DNA of 39,657 nt. Source: CAYTAP01 sp964435775. GTDB taxonomy: Bacteria; Planctomycetota; Phycisphaerae; Tepidisphaerales; Tepidisphaeraceae. How positions within the stretch are numbered: position 1 is the stretch's first letter; the number at the start of each line of letters is the position of its first letter. The stretch is taken from the NCBI GenBank assembly GCA_964435775.1, contig CAYTAP010000018.1, positions 1 through 39,657 of the forward strand, in the 5' to 3' direction. Of the stretch, positions 1 to 8,062 are shown in pieces. Position numbers and translations under genes: made by a program. The notes beneath the pieces were generated by a model. The model ran no database searches. It was not told the DNA's origin and saw nothing but the letters and a program-made list of their open reading frames with translations.

Positions 1-2
1 GA

Positions 3-314
3 GTGAAGACTGACGGAAATGCCATTGATCGGGCAATCGATGTGATCTTGGACGGAGCTATGCCACGAGGCCATCAGGTTTGGATTGGCTATACATACGA
101 GCGATGCGTCACGGATAAGTTGGTGAACGGTCAGCCAGTTGGACACTTTGAAAAGAGTGGGCCAGTTTATGCGCCATATTACGAAGTGCGTAACAATAAA
201 ACTGTTGACATATTTGGGGGGGAGCCTGCATTAGGCAACCCGGAAAGTCCTGACCCAGCCGACTTAGCAAAAGCGCTGTCGCGTGTATTAGCCGATGGAA
301 GGTTTGCTGTATGA
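3..314 (+). CDS. hypothetical protein, possibly 5'-truncated by the window edge
   Basis: This is a 103-residue open frame that starts with GTG two bases inside the window, so the true start may lie outside. I recognise no family. The product is soluble-looking and has aromatic-rich stretches (HQVWIGYTYERC, PVYAPYYEV) but no signal peptide or membrane segment. Its stop codon overlaps the start of the next gene by four bases (ATGA), which suggests translational coupling and a shared transcript. Base composition is visibly less GC-rich than the rest of the window, as in its two downstream neighbours, so this stretch could be acquired DNA. The coding call rests on the ATGA overlap and the lack of a better frame. 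Confidence 0.5.
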   Translation: MKTDGNAIDRAIDVILDGAMPRGHQVWIGYTYERCVTDKLVNGQPVGHFEKSGPVYAPYYEVRNNKTVDIFGGEPALGNPESPDPADLAKALSRVLADGRFAV

Positions 315-670
315 TCATTTTCCGCTCTGACATGATATTCTACGTTTTAGCGGCATATGTCTTCGTCGCGGGTTGCAACACGAGGTCACAAACGGCCTCA
401 CCGAGGGAAGCCGCATATACGGTGACGCTTCGCGAGTTGGACCGCGAGATTAGTGATCCACCCACCATTGCGGGCGAGTTCAAGGATTCCGCTTTTATCA
501 AAGCATATTATGTCCCGCACCTGCGCACTGCCAAGGCGAGCCTCAGCGACCTTCTGATCGGCAAAAGAGCTCGTTGCCGCGCTTGTCAGGCCGGCTGGGA
601 AGGAGTCGATCATTTTATGGTTCATGTGGCTCCAGATCGACAACTCACCGCGGACGGTTGGATTGTTTAA
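311..670 (+). CDS. putative lipoprotein, N-terminal part (probable frameshift)
   Basis: The 119-residue frame opens with a hydrophobic segment ending in the lipobox VFVAGC at about residues 17-22. This predicts cleavage before Cys22 and lipid anchoring to a membrane. The rest of the sequence matches no family I know. It overlaps the preceding gene by ATGA. The frame closes at 670, but a second frame (624-938) continues with protein-like sequence and has no convincing ribosome binding site of its own. The two probably form one lipoprotein gene of about 209 codons interrupted by a one- or two-base shift near 625-670. A true overlapping gene pair cannot be excluded. Confidence 0.5.
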   Translation: MIIFRSDMIFYVLAAYVFVAGCNTRSQTASPREAAYTVTLRELDREISDPPTIAGEFKDSAFIKAYYVPHLRTAKASLSDLLIGKRARCRACQAGWEGVDHFMVHVAPDRQLTADGWIV

Positions 671-938
671 GGGAGACGTTCGAATTGCTAACTTTTCCGT
701 TCCTACTCCTGACAGTCCATATGTGAGCCTTACGACATTTATTCGTGTTGAAGTATTCCAGTTTAAAATGGAGGGTACGAGCGTCAGTCGCGCCGGTACC
801 TCACAGCCCACATCGAAGGACGTAGAAAGATTGCTGCATTCCAATGATATCACGCTTGCACTATACGCGCATGATATTCTCAAAGATCGCATTGATGTTG
901 CCACATTGAGCCAAGCAGATCCGACGAGATGGCGATAA
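624..938 (+). CDS. probable C-terminal continuation of the 311-670 lipoprotein
   Basis: This is a 104-codon frame overlapping the end of the lipoprotein frame by 47 bases. The composition is protein-like (GLFKGDVRIANFSVPTPDSP, then FIRVEVFQFKMEG), with alternating hydrophobic residues typical of beta strands. No good Shine-Dalgarno sequence precedes the ATG at 624, so it reads best as the second half of the upstream gene after a frameshift. No family was recognised. Confidence 0.35.
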   Translation: MWLQIDNSPRTVGLFKGDVRIANFSVPTPDSPYVSLTTFIRVEVFQFKMEGTSVSRAGTSQPTSKDVERLLHSNDITLALYAHDILKDRIDVATLSQADPTRWR

Positions 939-1090
939 GTGCGGAATGTGGGCAAACCGAAGGGGACGGGAGGGCTCTGTCTCAACCCTCGCCAAGTTAG
1001 GCACCTGTTCGGTGGCGCTCTGTCTGCTTGCAGTATACATGATGAAGGATGCTGACATGTAAATCGCCACGGAAGGTGATATGCGTTGCG

Positions 1091-1203
1091 TACCAATTCG
1101 CGCAGCAGGTCCTTCCCAGGTATTCATCCCGCTTCAGCCGCCATGACTTCACATTGCCCCAGCTGTTTGCCTGCCTGGTGCTGCGGGAGCATCAGCGCAA
1201 GGG
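1091..1203 (+). pseudogene. transposase remnant (DDE transposase N-terminal fragment)
   Basis: About 37 codons read RFSRHDFTLPQLFACLVLRE followed by HQRK. This resembles the start of IS4/IS5-like DDE transposases, where a tyrosine/histidine-aspartate-phenylalanine stretch and 'LPQLFACLVLR' precede the catalytic domain. No matching continuation is visible after 1203: the frame runs on as low-quality sequence antisense to the neighbouring 898-codon gene. No terminal inverted repeats were found. I read it as a decayed insertion sequence fragment. The rest of 939-1300 holds nothing else I can identify. Confidence 0.4.
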
Positions 1204-1300
1204 AAATGGAACGGGGACGCAGCTAGTTTATGGACGGACTGAAGCGGACGTGGCTCTTCATGCCGAGCTCGCGGACCACCGCGCGCCATTCGCCCGCCGC

Positions 1301-3997
1301 TCACTGAATCTCCAACTCATTATTCAAGATGCGCGTCCCGCCGATTTCCTGAATGCCGGCCCGCAGTTTGGTTTGGCCGCCGGGCGGCACGTTCGTGAAA
1401 CGATACCGTTTGATCGTCGTTTTCCCCGGCGCCAGGTCGATGACCAGTCGCTCCATCCGTGATTTGCCGGGATATACCGCAAACGCCGAGTAATTGATCG
1501 GCTTATCGCCGTAGTTGCTGATGATCTGTTGTACGACCACGTCGTTCCCATCCCGCAGCGCCAGCGTCTGCATCCCCACATTCGACAACCCCAGGTGCAG
1601 CGTGATCGGCACGGTGAATGTTGAGTTGCGATCCGCCTGCACGATGAAATCCGCCTGGATTGTTTTCGGCCCGGCGTAGCTGTTGTAGGGGAACTGAAGG
1701 GTGATTTCCTTATCGAACGTCTCGCCGGGATTCAGGTTGAATGTCATGGTGGGGGGGTTCACAATCCACCCCTCCGGCGGATGAAGCTTCACACTCCCCG
1801 CGATGGCGGTTGGATAGGGATTGGTGAAATGGATCCGACGGGTGTGCGGCTTGAAGCTTGATTCCAAAAGCGGCCGATCAATACCGACGCTCGCGCGGAG
1901 CTGCGCAAGCTGTCCATCGATATCAATCAGGAAAATCGGCATCGGACCAAGCTCCAGATTTACCCGGCAATTTTCCTGATCCATCGCCGACCCCAAAAGC
2001 GGTGTCGCGTTCCCCCACAAATCCAGCCGCACCGGCGCCTTGCCCAGATTCAACGCCAATTGCCGCACCCCGCTTGTGTTCCCCCGATCCCACAACACCA
2101 GGATGCCCTGGCCGCTGCGATCAAACAAGAACGCCTCCACCCCATCGGCGATGGGCACCTGTCCCTTGTACGTCGTCCCCGACAGCGTGCTGAGCAGCGT
2201 GTGCAAAATGAGGAGCATCTCCCGCGGCCGGCCGATTACCTGCTTGCCTTTTCGTTCCACCGTAAAGGGCAATGGAATGTCTATGCGCTGTGCGTTGGCC
2301 GCCAGTGCATAAACGACGCGCTGCACGAGGTCTTGAATCTGTGCATCGCGTCCATACTTCGACGCATCGAGCAATTGCAAACTGAGCGATAACCGGGTGT
2401 GCGACTGGATCGATGTGCGGCTCGCTTGCGTCGCCATCCCCGCCGCCGGCGCATCGGGTCCGATCTCCTGCATGTACAGCGGCAATTGCGAGGGCAGCAC
2501 CGCCGGCGACACCGACAGCGCCACCGCCGCCGGCAGCTTCCCGCTCAGCTCATACCAGCTTGGCCAGGGCATCGCCACATCCGGCGTCTGCACCAAATCC
2601 GCGAAGCGTGCATACACCATGTCATACACTCGCCGCATCGCGGGATTCGTTACAAAGGCATCCGATCCGTCGGCCCCGAGCTGCCACCGATCCACATGGT
2701 TGGCGTGGCGCGAGATGAGAAACGACAACTGCGGTTGCCAACTGGCCGTCGGTGCGGTGAGCAAACTTGTCCAGTCCGACCCACCCACTTTCTCCTGCAA
2801 CAGCGGCGGCAAATCGAGCAAACACCCCGTCGTTGTGATGTTCAATGCCTGCAATTTTTCCAGGAGCAGATCAAACGTCTCCGGGTCCACCTGCTGGATA
2901 TCGCCCGACTTGCTCCAGACCGCCAGCTTCACCCGACCGGCCGACAGCAGCGGCAAAATCCCGGGCAGTTCGCTCCACCCGTCATAGGGAAGATCCGTCG
3001 CGATGATTCCGAAGCGCGGGTCAGGCTTGGTCCGTCCGCTGTCGGCCAGCACGATCAGATCGCACTCCTCGCGCGCCAAGGCTTCCCCCTGGCTTTGCAC
3101 GATGAGCTCCGCCGCATACCAACCCGCCGGCAGTTGCGGCAATGGCAGCGTCAACTGCTTCGTCCCCGGCCCAACAGTCTCGGCCCGCCCCATGTCCAGC
3201 GCCCCCGTGTGCTGGTAGACCACCCGCCGCCGGGCATCGCGGATCAGCAGCTGCGCTGACAAATCCTCCATGAACCGGTCATTGATCCGCACCTGCAACT
3301 TCGGCGTCTCTCCTTTTCGAAAGATATTCCCCGACCGCCCCGTCTGCAGTATCACATCCGGCACCTGCGCTACGCTGATGTCATCAAACCATGCGCTGCC
3401 GCGGATGTCCTGCGGAAACAGCGTGTGCTCCCCCAGCGTGCTTGGTTTGTAATAAACCGGTTGCAGCAATTCGAGTTCCACGACGAGGAACGCCGCCTGC
3501 GGATCATCGGCCGTCAAATCAATCGCCAGCGGATGCCACTGATCGCGCCCTCCCGTGGTTGCATAGAGGTTGCTGTGAACCAGCGTCTTGACCAGCGGCC
3601 GCTTGTCGATGTCCGTGAAATACGCGCTCATCCGCGCCCGCGCATGGGGCAGGGGGGTCGTCTGCACAAAAGTTTGAACGTGATAATGCGCCCCCACGCG
3701 CACCGGCAGCTGCGCCGGATCATACCGATAAATGAGGCTTCCCCCGTCCAGGTCAAACCGAAAGCTGTACTGCCCCGACCGCGCCCGATCCGTCGCAAGA
3801 ATCCCCTTAACATAATGCGGCAGATGCTCCCCATCCACCTTCGTCCAGTGCATCGGGAGGTCTTCGACGTTTCCCAGCCGGCGCTCCTCAAAATCGACCC
3901 GCCGCAGCACCCGGCTCACCTCCGCCGGCTGCGCGCAGGCCCATCCGCACATGCCCAGCAACACCCCCGCGAAGATGACCCGTCGAAGCGCGCGCAT
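1301..3997 (-). CDS. large secreted protein with NEW3-like C-terminal domain, glycosidase-like architecture
   Basis: The 898-residue product has a clear signal peptide (MRALRRVIFAGVLLGMCGWA, cleavage near CAQ). Residues about 35-215 look like a jelly-roll carbohydrate-binding module (paired beta strands with SGQYSFRFDLDGGSL and an 'SAWFDDISV' strand typical of CBM-like domains). About 320-640 may be an (alpha/beta) barrel of the glycoside hydrolase kind (FGIIATDLPYDGW, then alternating strands and helices), but I cannot point to a catalytic acid pair. Residues about 715-800 (HFTNPYPTAIAGSVKLHPPE, then GW and PPTMTFNLNPGE) resemble the NEW3 domain found after glycosidases, and the tail is beta rich. 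An AAGGAT sequence lies upstream of the ATG. Likely periplasmic or exported; substrate unknown. Confidence 0.7.
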   Translation of the reverse strand: MRALRRVIFAGVLLGMCGWACAQPAEVSRVLRRVDFEERRLGNVEDLPMHWTKVDGEHLPHYVKGILATDRARSGQYSFRFDLDGGSLIYRYDPAQLPVRVGAHYHVQTFVQTTPLPHARARMSAYFTDIDKRPLVKTLVHSNLYATTGGRDQWHPLAIDLTADDPQAAFLVVELELLQPVYYKPSTLGEHTLFPQDIRGSAWFDDISVAQVPDVILQTGRSGNIFRKGETPKLQVRINDRFMEDLSAQLLIRDARRRVVYQHTGALDMGRAETVGPGTKQLTLPLPQLPAGWYAAELIVQSQGEALAREECDLIVLADSGRTKPDPRFGIIATDLPYDGWSELPGILPLLSAGRVKLAVWSKSGDIQQVDPETFDLLLEKLQALNITTTGCLLDLPPLLQEKVGGSDWTSLLTAPTASWQPQLSFLISRHANHVDRWQLGADGSDAFVTNPAMRRVYDMVYARFADLVQTPDVAMPWPSWYELSGKLPAAVALSVSPAVLPSQLPLYMQEIGPDAPAAGMATQASRTSIQSHTRLSLSLQLLDASKYGRDAQIQDLVQRVVYALAANAQRIDIPLPFTVERKGKQVIGRPREMLLILHTLLSTLSGTTYKGQVPIADGVEAFLFDRSGQGILVLWDRGNTSGVRQLALNLGKAPVRLDLWGNATPLLGSAMDQENCRVNLELGPMPIFLIDIDGQLAQLRASVGIDRPLLESSFKPHTRRIHFTNPYPTAIAGSVKLHPPEGWIVNPPTMTFNLNPGETFDKEITLQFPYNSYAGPKTIQADFIVQADRNSTFTVPITLHLGLSNVGMQTLALRDGNDVVVQQIISNYGDKPINYSAFAVYPGKSRMERLVIDLAPGKTTIKRYRFTNVPPGGQTKLRAGIQEIGGTRILNNELEIQ

Positions 3998-4073
3998 GGT
4001 CCGATAACATCCTTATCGGCCCATTGCGCGTGGGAACTTGATGTGTGTGGCAGTGTGATTGGCTGCAGCGGAT

Positions 4074-4098
4074 GGTCCGCAGGGGGCTGCGGACCCTA
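4074..4098. repeat. dispersed palindrome GGTCCGCAG-4-CTGCGGACC (copy 1)
   Basis: A perfect 9-bp stem with a GGGG loop is followed by CTAC. The same word, in variant form, occurs twice more at 7954-7977 and 7998-8021. It lies in the gap between the secreted protein start (3997) and the end of hicB (4108). Confidence 0.75.
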
Positions 4099-4107
4099 CG
4101 GAAGTGA

Positions 4108-4314
4108 TCATGCAGAGATCAATTTGCCGCGAGGTTCGGGAATCTCACGCCCCAACGATCGGGCCGTTTCGATCCATTCCCTCGCCACTACTTCAACCGC
4201 CGCCAGCGCCTTGGCCTTGGTTGACCCATCCGCGATGCACCCCGGCAGTTCCGGAACCTCGGCGATGAAAGCCTGATCGACTTGGCTCCAATAGATGATG
4301 ATCTCGTACTTCAT
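4108..4314 (-). CDS. hicB: HicB-like antitoxin
   Basis: The 68-residue protein has the HicB partial RNase H-like fold: YEIIIYWSQVDQAFIAEVPE followed by LPGCIADGSTKAKAL. The pattern of beta strands, then 'PELPGC.A.G.T..EA', is the family signature. By family knowledge it binds and blocks the HicA mRNA interferase encoded immediately upstream. The coding regions overlap by ATGA (4311-4314), with toxin first and antitoxin second, the usual hicAB order. It is short: there is no C-terminal ribbon-helix-helix or HTH DNA-binding domain, so autoregulation by this protein alone is not evident. Confidence 0.85.
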   Translation of the reverse strand: MKYEIIIYWSQVDQAFIAEVPELPGCIADGSTKAKALAAVEVVAREWIETARSLGREIPEPRGKLISA

Positions 4315-4574
4315 GATTTCCTCGACAGAACCAAGCCATACTTTGCAATCACCTGTCGCACCTGCTTGACCTGATAGGCCTTTGCCTTGCCTCCGGGCAG
4401 TGGCTGAAGGTTCAGAATCTCCACAATTCCATCACGACAAAAAATATGGTGATCGCCTTTGATTCTTTCGATAAAGTTCAATCCCGTTAGAACTCGCCTA
4501 ACTTGATCGAAACGTATGCTCGCATCGGACTGGCCAGCCAAAATTGCTTGAAAGGTTTTGGATAGTGCCGCCAT
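4311..4574 (-). CDS. hicA: HicA-like mRNA interferase toxin
   Basis: The 87-residue protein matches the HicA family: SDASIRFDQVRRVLTGLNF, then ERIKGDHHIFCRDG with the catalytic histidine in the 'G(S/D)HHIF' motif, then LQPLPGGKAKAYQVKQVR. HicA proteins adopt a dsRBD-like fold and cleave mRNA. The gene is co-transcribed with hicB through a four-base overlap. It starts only 28 bases from the end of leuC on the same strand, so read-through from leuC could contribute to its expression. All key residues appear intact. Confidence 0.85.
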   Translation of the reverse strand: MAALSKTFQAILAGQSDASIRFDQVRRVLTGLNFIERIKGDHHIFCRDGIVEILNLQPLPGGKAKAYQVKQVRQVIAKYGLVLSRKS

Positions 4575-4602
4575 GGGAGTCGCAAAAAAGTAAGGATGCC
4601 GC

Positions 4603-5989
4603 TCAGCTCACCCCCGCCATTCCCGTCTCAATCGGCGCATTGACGTATTCCCTCGGGTCCGTCACATGCCCCGTCAGCGCGCTGGCGGCCACGGTCAGCG
4701 GGCTGGCGAGATAGACCGACGACCGCGTCGATCCCATTCGTCCGGGGAAGTTGCGGTTGGTTGTGCTGATGCAGACCTCGGCGTTATTAAGCCGTCCGAA
4801 CGTGTCCACCGGTCCGCCCAGGCACGCCGCGCATCCGCTGGGACCGAGCAGACATCCGGCGTCCACCAGAATATCTGCGATCGATTTCTCATTCTTATCC
4901 CGCTCGACGCCGCGCAGGTTGAGTCGCTGCATGTCCGCATGGACTTCGGTCGATCCGGGCACGACGAACGTCGGGATCTTCACCATGTGACCCTTGAGCA
5001 GATTGGCCGCGAAGATCATGTCGGTGATTTTCCCGCCGGTGCAGGAACCGATGTACGCCCGATCCAATTTCACATGCCGGCAGTTGTGGGCGGTGTCCTT
5101 GTTGTCCGGCGAATGGGGCTTGGCGACCATCGGTTCCATGGTGCTCAAATCCCATTCATGCGATGAGTAATACTTGGCGTCCGGGTCCTCCGTCACCACA
5201 TTCCATTCCTTCACCCGGCTGCGCTTGCGCACATATTGCAGCGTCTTTTCATCGACATCGCACACGCCGTTCTTGCCGCCGGCCTCGATCGCCATGTTGG
5301 TCAGCGTCATCCGGTCTTCCAGCGTCAGGCTTCCGATCCCATCGCCGTTGAAGTACATCGTGCGATAGGTCGCCCCATCGACGCCGATCTCGCCGATCAC
5401 GGCCAGGATCAAATCCTTGGCCGTCAGATACGCCGGAATCTTCCCATGAAACGTGAACCTTCAGCCACGTCTTGCCCGTTCCCATTGCAAACGCCGCATC
5501 CGTGTTCCCGACGCCCGTTGAAAATTGTCCAAACGCCCCGGCCGTGCAGGTGTGCGAATCCGTCCCCAGCATCAGTTCGCCCGGGCGGATGTGCCCCTCC
5601 TCCGGCAACACCTTGTGACACACCCCCCGATAGCTGGTCATCTTCGGGTCCAGATACGGATTGGGCATCCCCTCGCTTTTCACGAACTCCGGATCATAGT
5701 AATACGGCAGCCCCTGTTCCTTCACGAAGTCGCGGAGGATTTGCACGTTCCGATGACACTTCTGATCGGCCGTGAAAATGTAGTGGTCCGGGATGATGAC
5801 CACTTTCTCCTTGTTCCACACCTTGGCGTCGCGCCCAAACTTTTCATGAAAAATGCCGATCGTCCCCGGCCCGCACACATCGTGCGTCATCAGGATATCG
5901 ACGTTCACCCAAACGTTCTCCCCCGGCTCGACGCGTGTCTTGCCCGAGTGCTGCGCCATTATCTTTTCCGTGATCGTCATGCCGGCCAT
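4603..5989 (-). pseudogene. leuC: 3-isopropylmalate dehydratase large subunit, frameshifted
   Basis: Two frames together encode a LeuC/HacA-type isomerase of about 460 residues, which with LeuD converts 2- to 3-isopropylmalate in leucine synthesis. The first runs from 5989 to about 5440 (MAGMTITEKIMAQHSGK ... LGTDSHTCTAGAFGQFSTG ... GKTWLKV). The second runs from about 5450 to 4603 (GKIPAYLTAKDLILAVIGEI ... YIGSCTGG ... SGCAACLGG). The three iron-sulfur cysteines are present in the second part. The break lies at about 5440-5452, inside the conserved 'TWLKV..(F/H)GK' region. I prefer the start at 5989 because GAGGAG sits seven bases upstream. With every motif intact, a sequencing or assembly error is as likely as real inactivation. 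No leuD is visible nearby. Confidence 0.85.
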
Positions 5990-6094
5990 CGAACTTCTCC
6001 TCATCAACAAAAAATCACACGCCCAGGCGTTTTTGCCCCGGCGTCAGTCGCACCCCAGTATAGCAACCCCACCTTTCTTATTCTATTCGCGAGC

Positions 6095-6110
6095 CGAACC
6101 CTGAACTCTT
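6095..6110. repeat. short remnant of the CGAACCC/TGAACTC heptamer array
   Basis: The word CGAACCCTGAACTCTT is the same as the terminal part of the heptamer array that ends at 7929, in the same orientation. It lies in the divergent leuC/metG spacer (5990-6181), which otherwise shows only a TATAAT at 6127-6132 without a well-placed -35 box. Confidence 0.5.
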
Positions 6111-6181
6111 GTCATTGCTCTCGGCCTTATAATTTCCGATGATGGGCGAATAGTTCAAACTTCACGGAAAACGAGACATTC

Positions 6182-7723
6182 ATGGCTTCTTCGCGCTATT
6201 ACATCACCACCCCCATCTACTACCCCAACGGTGAGCCGCATCTGGGGCATGTGTATACAACGTTGGCGGCCGACACGCTGGCGCGTTTTCATCGCCTTGC
6301 GGGTGACGATACGTACTTCCTGACGGGCACGGATGAACATGGCGTTAAAATGGTGAAAACCGCCGCCGACCTCAACGTCGAGCCGCAGACCCTCGCCGAC
6401 AAAAATGTCGCTGTCTTCCAGAATCTCTGGAAGGAACTCCACATCACCAACGACTTTTTCATCCGCACGACCTCCCCGCTGCACAAATCCGCCGTTCAGG
6501 CGATCGTCGCCAAGCTGGTCGCCAGCGATGACATTTACCTGGGCGCTTATGAAGGGTGGTATGATGAGGGGCAGGAGGAATTCGTCACCGAAACCGAGGC
6601 CAAGGAGCGCCAATACCTCGCCTTTAACCGCAAGCCTCTTTCCCGCTATAAAGAGCCGACCTACTTCTTCCGCCTCAAGAAATACGTCCCTCGCCTGATC
6701 GAATACATCGAAGCGCACCCCGGGTTCATTCAGCCCGACAGCCGGCGCAACGAAGTCCTCAGCAAGCTCAAACAAGGCGTCGAAGACCTCTCGATCTCCC
6801 GGGCCACGCTCAAGTGGGGCATTCCACTGCTCAACGATCCCGAGCACGTCGTCTACGTCTGGATCGACGCCCTGAGCAATTACATCACCGCGCTGGGTTA
6901 CAGCACCGCCGACGATTCGAGGTTCCGCCAATTCTGGCCGGCCGACCTTCACCTGATCGGCAAGGAGATTCTCTGGTTCCACAGCGTCTATTGGCCGGCG
7001 ATGCTCTTCGCCCTCGGCCTCGAAATCCCCCATCAGGTCTTCGCCCACGGCTGGTGGACGGCCAACGGTCGAAAAATGAGCAAGTCCGAAGGCAACTTCA
7101 TCGACCTGGAAAAGCTGCGCTCCATCATCGCCAGCCACGGCGAGGATGCCCTGCGTTATTACCTCCTCCGCGCCGCCCCCTTTGGTTCCGATCTCGACTT
7201 TTCCGACGCCGATTTCGCCAAGAGCTACGCCGAGCTGTCCAATGTCCTGGGCAACTGCCTCAACCGCACGCTCAAAATGATCAACAACTATCGCGGCGGC
7301 GTCGTTCCCCCCGTGCATGAACTCGACGCCCTCGATCAATCGCTGCTTGGCCGGATGAAGGGCCTTCAAGGCGAACTCGCCGGCGCCTACGAGCGCAACG
7401 CCCTCCAGGATTGCGCCACGCTCCCCATCGAACTCGCCCGCGCCGTCAACGGCTACATCGATGCGACGGCCCCCTTCAAGCTCGCCAAGGATCCGTCCCA
7501 ATCCGACCGCCTCGACACGGTATTGAATCTCTGCGCCCAGGGAATCAGCCGCGCCCTTTACGCGCTGCTCCCCATCCTCCCGGCCAAGGCCGCCGCCGGC
7601 CTCGGGCAACTGGGTCTCTCCTCAGATGCGATCAGGTTGAACGATGCGATGTCCCTGTTGATTCCCCCCGGCGCCAAGCTCGGTGAAGGCCATCCGCTGT
7701 TCCCCCGGATCGACAGCGCGTGA
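6182..7723 (+). CDS. metG: methionyl-tRNA synthetase
   Basis: The 513-residue class I synthetase charges tRNA-Met. The N-terminal Rossmann domain carries the HIGH-like PHLGH (residues 19-23) after TTPIYYPNGE. The KMSKS loop GRKMSKSEGNF is at about 298-302, followed by the anticodon-binding helical domain. The connective peptide region (YEGWYDEGQEEFVTETEAKE) has no cysteines, so it belongs to the zinc-free kind of MetRS. The C-terminal Trbp111-like tRNA-binding domain is absent, as in many short bacterial forms. The gene is monocistronic in appearance: leuC diverges upstream, and 489 bases of repeats follow before gnd. A long open frame on the opposite strand (6155-7609) is a GC-rich shadow. 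Confidence 0.96.
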   Translation: MASSRYYITTPIYYPNGEPHLGHVYTTLAADTLARFHRLAGDDTYFLTGTDEHGVKMVKTAADLNVEPQTLADKNVAVFQNLWKELHITNDFFIRTTSPLHKSAVQAIVAKLVASDDIYLGAYEGWYDEGQEEFVTETEAKERQYLAFNRKPLSRYKEPTYFFRLKKYVPRLIEYIEAHPGFIQPDSRRNEVLSKLKQGVEDLSISRATLKWGIPLLNDPEHVVYVWIDALSNYITALGYSTADDSRFRQFWPADLHLIGKEILWFHSVYWPAMLFALGLEIPHQVFAHGWWTANGRKMSKSEGNFIDLEKLRSIIASHGEDALRYYLLRAAPFGSDLDFSDADFAKSYAELSNVLGNCLNRTLKMINNYRGGVVPPVHELDALDQSLLGRMKGLQGELAGAYERNALQDCATLPIELARAVNGYIDATAPFKLAKDPSQSDRLDTVLNLCAQGISRALYALLPILPAKAAAGLGQLGLSSDAIRLNDAMSLLIPPGAKLGEGHPLFPRIDSA

Positions 7724-7731
7724 CGGGAGGG

Positions 7732-7759
7732 CTCAGGGTTCGGGGTTCGGGGTTCAGGA
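7732..7759. repeat. heptamer array, left arm (TTCGGGG)
   Basis: Four heptamers in exact register: CTCAGGG, TTCGGGG, TTCGGGG, TTCAGGA. TTCGGGG is the reverse complement of CCCCGAA, the word of the longer array at 7839-7929, so the two arms face each other around a 79-bp core (7760-7838). It starts only eight bases after the metG stop codon. Confidence 0.85.
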
Positions 7760-7838
7760 AGGACATGCGCCGCGGCAACGGCAATTGCCCCCGGCTTCCT
7801 GGTTGCGCGGAGGGGCGGCGGGGCGGGGGCGTTGCGAC

Positions 7839-7929
7839 TGAACCTCGACCCTCGACCCTTGAACCTCGAACCCCGACCCCCGAAACCCGAACCCCGACCC
7901 CCGAAACCCGAACCCCGACCCCTGAACTC
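7839..7929. repeat. heptamer array, right arm (CGAACCC / CGACCCC), 13 units
   Basis: Thirteen consecutive 7-bp words keep perfect register: TGAACCT, CGACCCT twice, TGAACCT, CGAACCC, CGACCCC, CGAAACC, CGAACCC, CGACCCC, CGAAACC, CGAACCC, CGACCCC, TGAACTC. A higher-order 21-bp unit (three heptamers) is also visible in the middle. There are no unique spacers, so it is not a CRISPR. It stays open in several frames only because of its periodicity, and I do not call a gene here. Confidence 0.9.
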
Positions 7930-7953
7930 TTTATGCCAAACAAAGAAGTCCGG

Positions 7954-8021
7954 TAGGGTCCGCACCCTGTGCGGACCTTTATCACCGGCGGCGTCATGGT
8001 CCGCACGGGGTGCGGACCCTA
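7954..8021. repeat. inverted pair of the GGTCCGCA palindrome (copies 2 and 3)
   Basis: TAGGGTCCGCACC...GCGGACC (7954-7977) and GGTCCGCAC...GTGCGGACCCTA (7998-8021) are reverse complements over 24 bp with one mismatch, separated by 20 bp. Each arm is also a palindrome by itself. The solo copy at 4074 has the same outer word. This is a REP/BIME-like arrangement. The transcript could fold either as two small hairpins or as one long one. Confidence 0.8.
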
Positions 8022-8035
8022 CAACACTTGCTTTC

Positions 8036-8062
8036 GCCTCCGTGCCCTCCGTGTCCTCCGTG
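8036..8062. repeat. 9-bp tandem repeat (CCTCCGTGY x3)
   Basis: GCCTCCGTG, CCCTCCGTG and TCCTCCGTG occur in perfect 9-bp register, followed by GTGAACCC and a CGCTCTTTGCGTCCCTGCGGTG stretch (8084-8105) that recalls the GCGTCTCTGCGCGAG word of the 17-18 kb repeats. The whole 7724-8212 spacer is thus made of several repeat types, with no gene. Confidence 0.7.

Noticed and set aside
398..1096. 232-codon antisense frame over the lipoprotein genes
   Set aside because: No signal, no motif, and the plus-strand frames have the ATGA overlap and a lipobox.
6109..6132. Promoter for metG (TTGTCA ... TATAAT)
   Set aside because: Spacing between the boxes is only 12 bases, too short for a sigma70 promoter; only the -10-like box is mentioned.
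6155..7609. 484-codon open frame antisense to metG
   Set aside because: GC-rich sequence commonly leaves the opposite strand open; the translation (many Gly/Glu/Val/Asp) resembles no family, and metG on the other strand is certain.
7839..7929. Possible CRISPR array
   Set aside because: Units are seven bases with no spacers and no cas genes in the window.
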